A DNA stretch of 64,000 nucleotides from the NCBI RefSeq assembly GCF_016785085.1, contig NZ_JAENHO010000007.1, positions 62,001-126,000 on the forward strand. The letters are read 5' to 3'. The DNA comes from Paractinoplanes lichenicola (lineage in GTDB: Bacteria; Actinomycetota; Actinomycetes; Mycobacteriales; Micromonosporaceae). Below are positions 16,754-26,314 of the stretch, one piece after another (the first letter of the stretch is position 1; each line of letters opens with the position of its first letter). Both the position numbers and the translations under genes were made by a program. Below the pieces are notes generated by a model, which had not been told where the DNA came from, searched no databases, and worked only from the letters and a program-made list of their open reading frames with translations.

Positions 16754-18520
16754 TTGACCACGTTCTGGTCCAGCCCGACCTCGCCCACGCCTCCGCCGAC
16801 GGCGGCCGACATGCTCGCCCGGCTGTCCGCGGCCGGCCGGATCGCCACCGGCGCGGGCCGCGCCGACCTCGCGGAGCGGCTCCGGCACGCGGCCACGCGG
16901 CTGGAGCAAGGCGGCGACGTCGCCGTGGCCGTGGTCGGCGAGTTCAAGCAGGGCAAGAGCACCCTGATCAACGCGCTGCTGCGCACCGACCTGTGCCCGG
17001 TCGACGCCGACATCGTCACCGCGCTGCCCACGATTCTGCGCTTCGGCCGCCCGCCGAGCGCGGCCCTGATCGCCGACCACGAGACGCCGATCGAGTTCGG
17101 CGACGTCGCCAAGCACATCACCGGCGACAGCGGCCAGGAGGCGCGCGCCGTCGAGATCAGGATCGACCGGCGCCTGCTCGGGGCCGGCCTGGCCGTCGTC
17201 GACACGCCCGGCGTCGGCGGTCTCGACTCCGCGCAGGGCAACCTCACCCTGGCCACCCTGACCACGGCCGGCGCCGCCCTGTTCGTCACCGACGCCGCCC
17301 AGGAGCTGACCGCACCCGAGGTCGAGTTCCTGCGCCGTACGGTCGAGCGCTGCCCTCGCACGTTCCTCGTGCTGACCAAGACCGACCTGCACGTCGAGTG
17401 GCGGCGCATCGCCGAGCTCAACCAGGGGCACCTGCGCCGGCTCGGGCTCGACCTGCCCGTCGTGCCGGTGTCGTCGTTCCTGCGGATGCGTGCCCAGGCC
17501 CGCGACGACACCGCCCTCAACGCCGAGTCGGGCTTCCCGCGGCTGGTCGACCTCCTGCGTACGGAGGTCATCGACACGGCCGCCGCCGACCGCCTGGCCG
17601 CCGCCCGCGACGAGCTGGCCTTCGTCGCCGCCCAGCTGCGCGAGCGCCTCGACGCCGAGGCCGCGGCGGCCCTCGACCCGCAGGTGACCGCGGGCTACGC
17701 CGAGCGCTCCCGCCGCAGCGCCGCCCTGCAGCACGGCACCTGGCAGGTCGTGCTGCAGGACGGCATCCAGGATCTGGCGGCCGATGTCGACCACGACCTG
17801 CGCGAGCGGCTGCGCCTGCTGATCCGCCAGGGCGAGGAGCTGCTGGCCGAGTCCGACCCGCGGCAGACGTGGCAGGACTTCCAGGCGTGGGCCGCGCGCG
17901 AGGCCGCCCGGGCCGCCGCCGACAACCTGATGCTGCTGGTGACCCGGGCCGAGCAGCTCGCGGCCGAGGTCGCCGAGCGGTTCGGCATGGAGGCGCACGA
18001 CCTCAGCGCCACCCTGCCCGCGCTGCCGATGAGCGCCGGCAAGGCCCGGCCGATCGAGCTGACCTTCGGCAAGTCGGGCATGGCGCAGTTCCTCGGCGCC
18101 TTCACCGCGGCCCGGGTCGCGTACGGCGGGTTCTATCTGCTCGGCGCGGTGGGCGCGCTGTTCAGCGTGGCCTGGGCCGCCCCGCTGGGCCTGCTGGCCG
18201 GGGTCACGCTCGGGCGGCGGCTGGTCAAGGCCGAGAAGGAGCGTCAGGTGCAGCAGCGGCGGGCGCAGGCCGGGCAGGAGCTGCGGCGCTACGTCGACGA
18301 GGTCGGCTTCCACGTCGGCCGCGACAGCCGCGAATCCGTACGCCGCACCCAGCGCCTGCTGCGCGACGAGTTCGCCACCCGGGCCCGCGAGCTGGCCCGC
18401 TCGGCCCAGGCCGCCGAGGCCGCCGTCCGCGAGGTGGCCGCCCTGGGCGAGCAGGAGCGGCAGCACCGGGCCGCCGCCCTGCACGAGCAGCGCCGCCGCA
18501 TCGACCGGCTGGCGTCGTGA
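16754..18520 (+). CDS. bacterial dynamin-like GTPase, first of pair
   Basis: The 588-residue protein has a dynamin-type GTPase domain: G1 GEFKQGKST (62-70), G3 DTPGVGG near 153 and G4 TKTD near 212. Long helical regions follow, with two adjacent membrane-inserting helices near 455-490 (YGGFYLLGAVGALFSVAW, then PLGLLAGVTLG) and a coiled C-terminus. The TTG at 16754 follows AGGGGG by 6 bp and is preferred; the first ATG is 19 codons in. Tandem dynamin pairs in actinobacteria (DynA/DynB in Streptomyces, IniA/IniC in mycobacteria) remodel membranes in sporulation septation or envelope stress, so one of these roles is likely. Its stop overlaps the next start as GTGA. Confidence 0.85.
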   Translation: MTTFWSSPTSPTPPPTAADMLARLSAAGRIATGAGRADLAERLRHAATRLEQGGDVAVAVVGEFKQGKSTLINALLRTDLCPVDADIVTALPTILRFGRPPSAALIADHETPIEFGDVAKHITGDSGQEARAVEIRIDRRLLGAGLAVVDTPGVGGLDSAQGNLTLATLTTAGAALFVTDAAQELTAPEVEFLRRTVERCPRTFLVLTKTDLHVEWRRIAELNQGHLRRLGLDLPVVPVSSFLRMRAQARDDTALNAESGFPRLVDLLRTEVIDTAAADRLAAARDELAFVAAQLRERLDAEAAAALDPQVTAGYAERSRRSAALQHGTWQVVLQDGIQDLAADVDHDLRERLRLLIRQGEELLAESDPRQTWQDFQAWAAREAARAAADNLMLLVTRAEQLAAEVAERFGMEAHDLSATLPALPMSAGKARPIELTFGKSGMAQFLGAFTAARVAYGGFYLLGAVGALFSVAWAAPLGLLAGVTLGRRLVKAEKERQVQQRRAQAGQELRRYVDEVGFHVGRDSRESVRRTQRLLRDEFATRARELARSAQAAEAAVREVAALGEQERQHRAAALHEQRRRIDRLAS

Positions 18521-19914
18521 ACCTGCTCGCGCGCACCCGCGCGCTGCTCGACCAGGCCGTCGCCGCCACCGCCGACCAGCGGCTCATCCAGGCCCGGCGG
18601 CGGCTCGACGAACCGCTGCGGGTGGCCATCGCGGGCAAGCTCAAGGCGGGCAAGTCCACCCTGCTCAACGCGCTGATCGGCGAGGAGCTGGCGCCCACCG
18701 ACGCGGGCGAGTGCACGCGGATCGTCACCTGGTACGCCGACGGCCCCTCGTACGCGGTCACGTCGTATCTGCGCGACGGCACCGGCGAGGCCCGGCCGTT
18801 CGCCCGGCACGACGGCGCGGTCCGGATCGACCTGGGCCGCCCCGCCGAGCAGGTCGACCGGCTCGAGGTGCGGGTGCCCAGCGCCCGCCTGCGCCGGCAC
18901 ACGCTGATCGACACGCCCGGCATCGAGTCGCTGTCGGCCGACGTATCGGCCCGCACCCACACGTTCGTCAACGACCACGGCCAGGCCGACGCCGTCATCT
19001 ATCTGCTGCGGCACCTGCACGGCGGCGACGTCCGCTTCCTGGAGGCCTTCCACGGCGGCGGCGGGGGCGGCACCTCGGTCAACGCGGTCGGCGTGCTGAG
19101 CCGGGCCGACGAGATCGGGGGCTGCCGCCTCGACGCGATGACGGCCGCCGAGCGCGTCGCCGACCGCTATACGACCGACGAGCGGCTGCGGCGGCTGTGC
19201 CCGGTCGTGGTGCCGGTGGCGGGCCTGCTCGGCGCGGCGGGGGCGACCCTGCGCGAGGGCGAGTTCCGGCTGCTGGCCCAGGTCGCGGCCCGGCCCATGG
19301 ACGACATCGTCGAGCTGCTGCTGACCGCCGACCGGTTCGCCGCCGGCAGCGAACAGCGGCGGCGGCTGCTGACCCGGGTCGGCCTGTTCGGCGTGCGGCT
19401 GAGCACCCGCCTGATCCGCGAGGGCGTGGTCACCGACGCCGCCGGCCTGGCCGCGGCCCTGACCGAGCGCAGCGGCATCACCCGGCTGCGTGAGGTGCTC
19501 AGTGCCCACCTGGAGGGCCGGGCCGAGGTGCTCAAGGCCCGCAGCGCCCTGGCCACCCTCGACGAGCGCCTGCCGCCCGGCTCACCCCTGGCCGCGGGAG
19601 CCGAGGAGATCCGCGCCGGCGCCCACGAGTTCGTCGAGTTGCGCCTGCTGCATGAGCTGCGCTCGGGCCGCCTCACGCTGGCCGACGACCGCCGGGCCGA
19701 GATGGACCGCCTGCTCGGCGGCTCCGGCGGCGGCGCCCGGGAACGCCTCGGCCTCCCGGAGGACGGCGACGTGGGCGAGGCCGCGCGGGCCGCTCAAGCC
19801 AAGTGGCAGCGCCTCGCCGAGCACCCGCTCTCCAACCGCGACCTGCGCACGGCGGCGCGCGCCGTGACCCGTACGGCGGAAGGAATTTTGGCCGGTCAGA
19901 ACCAGCAGGGATGA
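18517..19914 (+). CDS. bacterial dynamin-like GTPase, second of pair
   Basis: The 465-residue protein has G1 GKLKAGKST (40-48), G3 DTPGIES near 132-138 and a G4-like LSRADE near 190. It is shorter than its partner and has no clear membrane helices, matching the soluble member (DynB/IniC-like) of such pairs. The GTG start lies inside the first gene's stop (GTGA), implying coupled synthesis and probably hetero-assembly. A Gly run (GGGGGGT) near residue 180 is a flexible loop. The last 19 bp overlap the end of the Hsp70-like gene on the other strand. Confidence 0.85.
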   Translation: MNLLARTRALLDQAVAATADQRLIQARRRLDEPLRVAIAGKLKAGKSTLLNALIGEELAPTDAGECTRIVTWYADGPSYAVTSYLRDGTGEARPFARHDGAVRIDLGRPAEQVDRLEVRVPSARLRRHTLIDTPGIESLSADVSARTHTFVNDHGQADAVIYLLRHLHGGDVRFLEAFHGGGGGGTSVNAVGVLSRADEIGGCRLDAMTAAERVADRYTTDERLRRLCPVVVPVAGLLGAAGATLREGEFRLLAQVAARPMDDIVELLLTADRFAAGSEQRRRLLTRVGLFGVRLSTRLIREGVVTDAAGLAAALTERSGITRLREVLSAHLEGRAEVLKARSALATLDERLPPGSPLAAGAEEIRAGAHEFVELRLLHELRSGRLTLADDRRAEMDRLLGGSGGGARERLGLPEDGDVGEAARAAQAKWQRLAEHPLSNRDLRTAARAVTRTAEGILAGQNQQG

Positions 19915-22628
19915 CCCTCGCGCTGGCCCGGCGCGGTCAGCACGGTCTCACCCGTCCCGTCCGGCTTCATGATCACGATCTGCGGCTTGTCGTAGTCACC
20001 GCGCGTGAACGCGAACCACTTGCCGTCCGGCGACCACGTCGGGTCCATCTCGCGCTCGGGACTGGTGGTCAACCGGCGCGGCGGCTTCTTCGTCAGCTTG
20101 TCGACGATCCAGATGTCCGAGTTGCCGTCCGGGCTCTCCAGCGTGAACAGGATGTAGCTGTCGTCGGGGGCGAGCGCCGGGTCGACGGCCGGGCCCAGCT
20201 TGGGCTGCGTGATGCGGCGGCCCGGCTCCTCGAGCTTCTTCGCGTTGAGCACGTAGATCAGCTTCTGGTCGGCCCGGAACACCCAATAGACGATCGCCTC
20301 GCTGTCGACCGTGTAGAACGGGTCGTCCTTGGCCTCCTTCGAGAACGTCAGCTGCTCGGGCTCGCCCCCGTCGATCGAGATCCGGAAGATCTGGTTGAAC
20401 CCGTCGACCTTCTTCATGTACGCGACCAGCTTGTCGTCGCCCGACCACGTGGCCCGGCTGTTGGCCACGTCCTCGACCAGCGTGTGCCGGCTCGTGCCCT
20501 CCTTGTTCATGATCACGATGTCGTTGGTGTTGTCCGCGTTGGTGTGCGTCATCGCGATCAGTTCCCGGTTGTGCGACCACCGCGGCAGCAGATCACCCGG
20601 CTCCGTCGACGGAAACGCGGTGCGCTCGGTGCCGATCCCCGGCTTGAACGACACGATCTTCGACACCCGGCTCGCGCTGTCGTCACCCCCCGTATCAACC
20701 CGCACGAGAATCGACGCATCGGTCGGATAGGGCGGCTTAGGCGTCGTCGAGGTCACCGGCGCACTCGGCGGCGGAGCGGCCGTCTCACCGTCCCCTTTGT
20801 CGCGCTTGTTCCAGGCCACAGCGCCGGCCACACCACCCACGACCAGCACGACGGCCATCCCGGCCGCGAGCGCGAGGCGCCGGGTGCTCGGCCGCGAGCG
20901 CGGCGCCTCGAGGTCTGTCGGTTTCCCTTTCCCGTACGAGTTCCGGTCGTCCCACACTGGCGGTGTTCCCCGCTCCGCCGTCCCGCTTTTCAAGGCCGCG
21001 ACGGGGGCCGAGGGCGGCGCCATGTTCGTTCCCGCGTAGCCAGGCGCCGCCGGGCTCGCCGGGAACGGCGTCGTGTTCGTCAGCGGCAGGTGCCCCGCTG
21101 CGGGGCCGGGCGGAAAAGCCGGCGGCCGCTGGTCGGCCGGGTGGGACGGAGACCGCTGGTCTGCCGGGTAAGTGGGCGCAGGCGTTTCGGCTCCCGCCGC
21201 GAAGGCAGCCGTGGGCGCCAACGGTTCGGGGCCGGCCGGGAACGGCCTGGTCGCCGACAAAGGCTCCGGCTCCCCACTCGGCACCGAGGCCGCGCCGCGC
21301 TGAAAGACCGGCACACCATCGCCGGACCGCTGCGGTGGCGCCGAGAACGGCTGCGCCGGCATCACCCGCGTCGGGTTCGGCGCATCGGCCGTGGGCGCCG
21401 GTTGCGCGTACGGCGTCGTCGGTTGTTCGTGAGTGGCCGCGGGCTGCGCGTACGGCGTCGTCGGTTGCTCGGACGTGCGCGCCGGATGGGCGTACGGGGA
21501 AGTTGTCGGTGGCGTGAGCTGGGAAGACGCCGCAGGTCCCGATGCGACCGCCGCCCCCAGCGCGATGCTGTGCTCCGGATGCGGGTCGGCGATCACGGGG
21601 CGCCCGAACTCCTCGCCCAGCAGTTGGGCCACCACCGGGATGCGGGACGAGCCGCCCGCCAGCAGGATGGCGCTGACCTGCGTCGCGTCGAGGCCCGCGG
21701 ACCGCATCGCCCGGCGCGTGGCCGCCAGCGTGTCCTCGAGCGCGGGCGAGATCATCGACTCCAGTTCGGAGCGGTTGAGCCGCACCCGGGTGTGCAGGCC
21801 GGGCAGCGCCACCGTGATCATCGCCTCGGTGTCGAACGAGAGCGCCTCCTTGGCCTCGACGCAGTCGCGCCGCAGCCGGGACAGCGCCGCCACCACCTCG
21901 GGATCGTCGGCGTCCAGCGATTCGGCGGCGTCGCCGAGCGCGCCCACGACGTGCGCGAACACGGCCTCGTCGAAGTCGGCCCCGCCCAGCTGCTCGATGC
22001 CCTCGGGCTCGCCGACCAGCGTGAACCCGTCGCCGTCGCGCCGCAGCAGCGCCACGTCGAACGTGCCGCCACCCAGGTCGTACACCATCACGGTCTCGCC
22101 GGACGCGATCCGCCGCGCGGTCGCGTGCTGCAGGGCGGCCGCCTCGGGCTCGGTGCGATAGGTGACATTTTCGGCGTCGGCCAGGCGCACTGCCTGCGCG
22201 AACTGCTCGCGCTTGTACGGACCCCAGTTCGCCGGGTGGGTCAGCGTGAGCGCGGACGGGGGCCCGCCGCGCAGCCGGGTGACCTCGTCGAGCACGTGCC
22301 GCAGCAGCTTGCCGGTGAGCGCGTGGGCCGAGAACGGGGTGCCGCCGGCCAGGATCGGCACCGGGTCGCCCATCCGCCGTTTGAACTCGCGGGCCAGGCG
22401 GGACGGCTCGGCCAGCCCCCGCCGCTCGGCCGCCTCGCCGATCAGCAGCGAGCCGTCCTCCTTGACGAAGACCAGCGACGGGATCTCGGCCCGGCGCCCG
22501 CCGAGGCGCACGATCCCGGTCGCGCCGGCGTCGTCGTGCACCGCCGCCGCGGTCTGGGTCGTGCCGAGGTCGATGCCGAGGCCGTAGGTCCACTCCACGC
22601 CGTGGATTTTCGCATCCGGGTGCGACAT
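19896..22628 (-). CDS. Hsp70-like ATPase fused to a membrane helix and TolB-type beta-propeller
   Basis: Of 910 residues, about 15-365 form an Hsp70/actin-fold ATPase (phosphate 1 GLGIDLGTTQTA, phosphate 2 MVYDLGGGTFDVALL, adenosine motif ILLAGGSSRIPVV). Residues 366-590 are a Pro/Ala/Thr-rich linker with near-repeats of TTPYAQPA. One membrane helix follows at about 590-612. Residues 640-910 form a TolB/PD40-like propeller (WSHNRELIAMT, WSGDDKLVAYM, DPTWSPDGKWFAFTRGD). The ATPase should be cytoplasmic and the propeller external. The Hsp70 substrate-binding domain is missing. The start could also be GTG at 22598, closer to the fold. This is a chaperone-like sensor or scaffold of unknown role; it converges on the dynamin pair with a 19-bp overlap. 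Confidence 0.85.
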   Translation of the reverse strand: MSHPDAKIHGVEWTYGLGIDLGTTQTAAAVHDDAGATGIVRLGGRRAEIPSLVFVKEDGSLLIGEAAERRGLAEPSRLAREFKRRMGDPVPILAGGTPFSAHALTGKLLRHVLDEVTRLRGGPPSALTLTHPANWGPYKREQFAQAVRLADAENVTYRTEPEAAALQHATARRIASGETVMVYDLGGGTFDVALLRRDGDGFTLVGEPEGIEQLGGADFDEAVFAHVVGALGDAAESLDADDPEVVAALSRLRRDCVEAKEALSFDTEAMITVALPGLHTRVRLNRSELESMISPALEDTLAATRRAMRSAGLDATQVSAILLAGGSSRIPVVAQLLGEEFGRPVIADPHPEHSIALGAAVASGPAASSQLTPPTTSPYAHPARTSEQPTTPYAQPAATHEQPTTPYAQPAPTADAPNPTRVMPAQPFSAPPQRSGDGVPVFQRGAASVPSGEPEPLSATRPFPAGPEPLAPTAAFAAGAETPAPTYPADQRSPSHPADQRPPAFPPGPAAGHLPLTNTTPFPASPAAPGYAGTNMAPPSAPVAALKSGTAERGTPPVWDDRNSYGKGKPTDLEAPRSRPSTRRLALAAGMAVVLVVGGVAGAVAWNKRDKGDGETAAPPPSAPVTSTTPKPPYPTDASILVRVDTGGDDSASRVSKIVSFKPGIGTERTAFPSTEPGDLLPRWSHNRELIAMTHTNADNTNDIVIMNKEGTSRHTLVEDVANSRATWSGDDKLVAYMKKVDGFNQIFRISIDGGEPEQLTFSKEAKDDPFYTVDSEAIVYWVFRADQKLIYVLNAKKLEEPGRRITQPKLGPAVDPALAPDDSYILFTLESPDGNSDIWIVDKLTKKPPRRLTTSPEREMDPTWSPDGKWFAFTRGDYDKPQIVIMKPDGTGETVLTAPGQREGHPCWF

Positions 22629-22775
22629 CCCGACGCTGCCCGAACGGGTAACTGCGGCGCAGATGTACGACAGACTCGATCTAGAGGCAGCCCCGATCGT
22701 GCAAGATCCACTTCTGACTTTGGGAGTTCACCTTGACGAAACCTCAGGCCACGAACCGCTGGATAGAGTCCCGCC

Positions 22776-25013
22776 ATTCTTGACAACGTCGACCCCTTCA
22801 TCGGCACCGCGGCCACGGACCTGCCTCCCGCCCGCGGACTCGCCGCCACGTGGTGGTTCCCGAAGCCACAGGTGGGCAACACCCACCCCGGAGCCACGGC
22901 GCCCTTCGGCATGGTCTCGGCCTGCGCCTACTCCGGCGCCTACCCGACCGGCTACGGGCTCTACACCAAGAACACCGAGGGCGTCCCCGAGACGATGTTC
23001 GACCGGATCCAGGCGTCCGGGTTCACGCACTTCCAGCAGTCCGGCACCGGCGCGATCCGCAAGTACTACAACTACGTCCGCGTGACGCCGATGGTGCAGC
23101 CGCTCGACGACCTCGGGCAGTCCTGGGCCCTGCACGACGAGACCGCCGAGGCCGGCTACTACGCGGCCACGCTCGACACCGGCATCCGCAGCGAGATCAC
23201 GGTCGGCGACAAGGTGGCCGTGCACCGCTACACGTTCCCCGCCTCGAGCAGCGCCCGCGTGGTGCTCGACCTGTCGTGCGGCGGCCTGGCCACCGAGCTC
23301 GGCCGCACGGTGCCGCTGCGCGCGCAGATCGAGAGCATGGGGCACGGCCGGGCCCAGGGCACGATCGTGATGGAGGGCGTGCCGCTCTCGGTCTATGTCG
23401 AGGTCGACAGTCCGGGCTGGCGGCAGATGCTCTGGTACGACCGGCGGCTCATCGACGGCGGCACCCGGCTCGACTTCGACAGCATCCGGCACACCAACCT
23501 GCGCCCGTTCGGCATGCTGTTCCGCGGCTCGGCCCGCGCCGGTCAGACGATCGAGGTCCGGATGGGCTTCTCGCTGCGCGGGACCGACCAGGCTCGGGAG
23601 AATCTGCGGCGCGAGTGCAACGGCGAGAGTTCCGCGTTCACGACCGTACGGGCGAAAACGCGGGCCAAATGGCGCGAGCACTTCGAGAAGATCCAGGTCG
23701 ACGGGGGCACTTCAGCCCGGCGTACGGTGCTCGGAACCGCGCTGTACCACGCGCTGATCAAGCCCTGCTTCGCCGACGACGAGAGCCCGTTCTGGCCCAA
23801 TTCCGGCCCGTACGCCTTCGACGTCTCCACGATGTGGGACATCTATAAAACGCAGATCCCGCTGCTGGCCGCGATCGCCCCCGACCGGGCCGCCGACCTG
23901 CTCGAATCGCTGATCAGAGTGTGCGAGGAGGAGGGCAACTTCCCGATCGGCTACCGGATGGCCCGCGGCGCCGACCGGTTCTTCCGGCAGGCCAGCGCGC
24001 TCGCCCACACCGCCCTGGCCGACGCGCACGCCCTCGGCCGGGCCCCGATCGACTGGGCCTGGGCGCTGGTGCACATGGTCGACGACCTGCGCCGCATGTA
24101 CGGCGAGGACTTCTACGAGCACGGCGTGGTGCACCCGATCACCCACACGCTCGACCTCGCGTACGGGTATCACTGCACGGCCCGTGTCGCCCGCGCGCTC
24201 GGGGACCGCCGGCTCGCCGCCGACCTGGAGGAGCGCAGCCGGGGCTGGGTCAACGCGTTCGACCCGGTCACCGGCCTGCTGCGGGACTCCGAATACTACG
24301 AGGGCGGCAAGTGGAACTACTCGTTCCGGCTGCTGCACGACATGCGCGGCCGGATCGACCTGGCCGGCGGCGACACCGCGTTCATCGGCAAGCTCGACCG
24401 GTTCTTCGGCTACGGCGCCGAGCCGGTCAAGCAGCCCGGCCGGCGCCCGCCCACTGCCGAGATGCAGGCCGGGTACGCGCTCAAGCGGTTCGAGGGGCTC
24501 AACAACGAGCCCGACATGGAGGCTCCCTGGGCCTACCACTACGCGGGCCGCCCCGACCGTACGGCTCAGGTCGTGCACTCGGCGCTGACCTGGCAGTTCG
24601 GCACCGGCCCGGGCGGGTTGCCGGGCAACGACGACTCGGGCGGGCTGTCCTCCTGGTACGTGTGGGCGTCGCTGGGCCTGTTCCCGGTCGCCGGGCAGCA
24701 CCTGTTCCTGGTCAACACGCCCGCCTTCGAGCGCGCCGCCCTGCAGATGCCCGAGGGCGAGTTCGTGATCGAGACGAGCGGGCACCGCGAGACCCCGATC
24801 GGCGTCGACGGCCTCGACCGCGAGCCGCCCGCCCTGTTCGTCCAGAGCGCCACCCTGAACGGCAAGCCCCTGCACGCCACGCACCTGAGCGCCGCCGACG
24901 TGCACCGCGGCGGCCGGTTGCACCTGCGGCTGGGCCCGGAGCCGTCGAGCTGGGGAAACGGGATCCGCCCGCCTTCCCTGTCCGACTCACCCCCTTCGGA
25001 GGCCGCACGTTGA
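22776..25013 (+). CDS. GH92 alpha-mannosidase (start codon uncertain)
   Basis: From 22776 the product is 745 residues. GH92 signatures are clear: NVDPFIGT at the N-terminus, NTHPGATAPFGMVS, SGFTHFQQSGTGA, STMWDIYKTQIPLL, NNEPDMEAPWAYHYAG and GNDDSGGLSSWYVWASLGLFP, the last two carrying the acidic catalytic residues of these calcium-dependent exo-mannosidases. No signal peptide is seen. The first usual start codon is GTG at 22872, which would cut off the conserved VDPFIGT block. Third-base G/C bias begins at about 22776, where the in-frame codon is ATT, and an in-frame TAG lies at 22764. It is coupled to the downstream glycosyltransferase (TTGA overlap). Confidence 0.85.
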   Translation: MLDNVDPFIGTAATDLPPARGLAATWWFPKPQVGNTHPGATAPFGMVSACAYSGAYPTGYGLYTKNTEGVPETMFDRIQASGFTHFQQSGTGAIRKYYNYVRVTPMVQPLDDLGQSWALHDETAEAGYYAATLDTGIRSEITVGDKVAVHRYTFPASSSARVVLDLSCGGLATELGRTVPLRAQIESMGHGRAQGTIVMEGVPLSVYVEVDSPGWRQMLWYDRRLIDGGTRLDFDSIRHTNLRPFGMLFRGSARAGQTIEVRMGFSLRGTDQARENLRRECNGESSAFTTVRAKTRAKWREHFEKIQVDGGTSARRTVLGTALYHALIKPCFADDESPFWPNSGPYAFDVSTMWDIYKTQIPLLAAIAPDRAADLLESLIRVCEEEGNFPIGYRMARGADRFFRQASALAHTALADAHALGRAPIDWAWALVHMVDDLRRMYGEDFYEHGVVHPITHTLDLAYGYHCTARVARALGDRRLAADLEERSRGWVNAFDPVTGLLRDSEYYEGGKWNYSFRLLHDMRGRIDLAGGDTAFIGKLDRFFGYGAEPVKQPGRRPPTAEMQAGYALKRFEGLNNEPDMEAPWAYHYAGRPDRTAQVVHSALTWQFGTGPGGLPGNDDSGGLSSWYVWASLGLFPVAGQHLFLVNTPAFERAALQMPEGEFVIETSGHRETPIGVDGLDREPPALFVQSATLNGKPLHATHLSAADVHRGGRLHLRLGPEPSSWGNGIRPPSLSDSPPSEAAR

Positions 25014-26266
25014 ACAAGCCCGACCGTCGTCTCGTCATCGTGGTCCGCGCGGACCCGGTGATCTGCGGCCACTCCGGCGAGGCCCGCAACCTCGCCGAGG
25101 TCGCGCTCACCCGGGGCTTCACGGACGTCCGCCTGCTCACCTGGCCCATCCCGGTGCTGCAGGCCGCCGGTCTGCCGCTCAAGCCGCTCGACCGGCTGCT
25201 GCCGTACAGCGAGGGCATCACCGTCGAACGGCCCGAGGCCGTCGGCGACTACCGCGTGCCCGACGGCCGGCATCTGGCCGGCCTCACCGGACGCCTGGTC
25301 GAGTTGCTGGCCGAGCCGATCCCCACCGTCTGCCTGTCGATGTATCTGGTGCCGCACCAGACGGTCGTGGTCGACGCGGTGCAGGCCGCCCGGGCGGCCG
25401 GGCTGGCTCCGGATGTGCACACCATCGCCAAGGCGGTCGGCTCGGACGTCACCAACGTCATCCGCCAGTGCCTGCGCGAGGGCCGCTTCGGCGCCGCCAC
25501 GGTCCTGTTCACCACGTTCCTGGCCAACGACGAGGTGGTGGCGGTCTCGGAGTACACGAAGGACGAGATCATCGCCTCGGCCCTGGAGGTCGACGCGGCC
25601 TGCGGCACGTCGTTCGCCGCGCAGTGCCGGGAACGGGTGACGGTCAGCTACCCGCCGATCGACTCCTCGGCCTACCTCGACCTGGACCCTGCTGCCGTCG
25701 ACGCCGCCCTGGCCCGCCGCGGCTTGGAACGCGACGGATACATCCTGTTCCTGTCGCGGGTGGCCCGGGCCAAGGGCATCTACGACCTGGTCATCGCGTA
25801 CGGCCAGATGCGCAGCCGGGACAAGGTGAAGCTGGTGGTCGCGGGCACCGGCCCGGCCCTGGAACACGTGCAGGCCATGGCCAAGGAGGACGACCGGATC
25901 ATCTTCCTGACCGACGTCGACGACGAGGAGAAGCCCCTGCTGATGCGGGGCTGCGCGGCCTATGCGCTGCCGACCAAGCCGGAGCCGGACTTCGTGGAGA
26001 CGTTCGGGATCGCCCTGGCCGAGAAGATGCTGGCCGGCGGCGGCCCGGTCATCACGACGCTAACCGGCGGCACCGGCGAGGCTGTGGGGGACACGGCGGT
26101 CATCGTCGAGCCGGGGGACATCAACGCCCTGGCCGACGCCCTGGACCACGCCGTCCTCGACATGACCGAGGCGGAGAAGCGGGAGATGGCCGCGCGGGCC
26201 CTCTCGAAGGCGCTGACCTTCGACCGGGCCGCCGTATTCGACTCACTGCTGTCGGCAAAGAACTGA
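25010..26266 (+). CDS. GT4-family glycosyltransferase
   Basis: This 418-residue protein starts at a TTG that overlaps the mannosidase stop (TTGA) and follows GGAGG by 7 bp. The N-terminal Rossmann half has VVRADPVICGHSGEARNL; the C-terminal half has the GT4 nucleotide-sugar site LFLSRVARAKGIYDLVIAY, VVAGTGPAL, and the acidic EX7E-type segment PEPDFVETFGIALAEKML. It is a retaining glycosyltransferase of the GT-B fold. Co-translation with a GH92 mannosidase suggests that both handle the same mannose-containing compound, but the product is not known. A strong hairpin follows directly. Confidence 0.85.
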   Translation: MNKPDRRLVIVVRADPVICGHSGEARNLAEVALTRGFTDVRLLTWPIPVLQAAGLPLKPLDRLLPYSEGITVERPEAVGDYRVPDGRHLAGLTGRLVELLAEPIPTVCLSMYLVPHQTVVVDAVQAARAAGLAPDVHTIAKAVGSDVTNVIRQCLREGRFGAATVLFTTFLANDEVVAVSEYTKDEIIASALEVDAACGTSFAAQCRERVTVSYPPIDSSAYLDLDPAAVDAALARRGLERDGYILFLSRVARAKGIYDLVIAYGQMRSRDKVKLVVAGTGPALEHVQAMAKEDDRIIFLTDVDDEEKPLLMRGCAAYALPTKPEPDFVETFGIALAEKMLAGGGPVITTLTGGTGEAVGDTAVIVEPGDINALADALDHAVLDMTEAEKREMAARALSKALTFDRAAVFDSLLSAKN

Positions 26267-26314
26267 CACCGCGCCGCGCCCGGCTCGCTTTGTCGAGCCG
26301 GACGCGGCGTGTCA
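26264..26314. terminator. hairpin terminator after the glycosyltransferase
   Basis: An 8-bp stem CCGGCTCG/CGAGCCGG around CTTTGT (26280-26301) is extended by a CGCCGCG/CGCGGCG stem and a TGACA/TGTCA base, with small bulges. It begins at the glycosyltransferase stop codon and is likely active on both strands. Confidence 0.7.

Noticed and set aside
12911..18520. A very long plus-strand open frame (over 1,800 codons) across the GGDEF-EAL, aidB and dynamin genes
   Set aside because: High-GC antisense shadow. Only its last 589 codons (the dynamin gene) show real domains and a ribosome site; the rest is antisense to clear genes.
22663..22785. ATG at 22663 as the start of the GH92 gene
   Set aside because: It is in a different frame from the enzyme, its codons lack G/C bias and it has no signal peptide; a frameshift would be needed.
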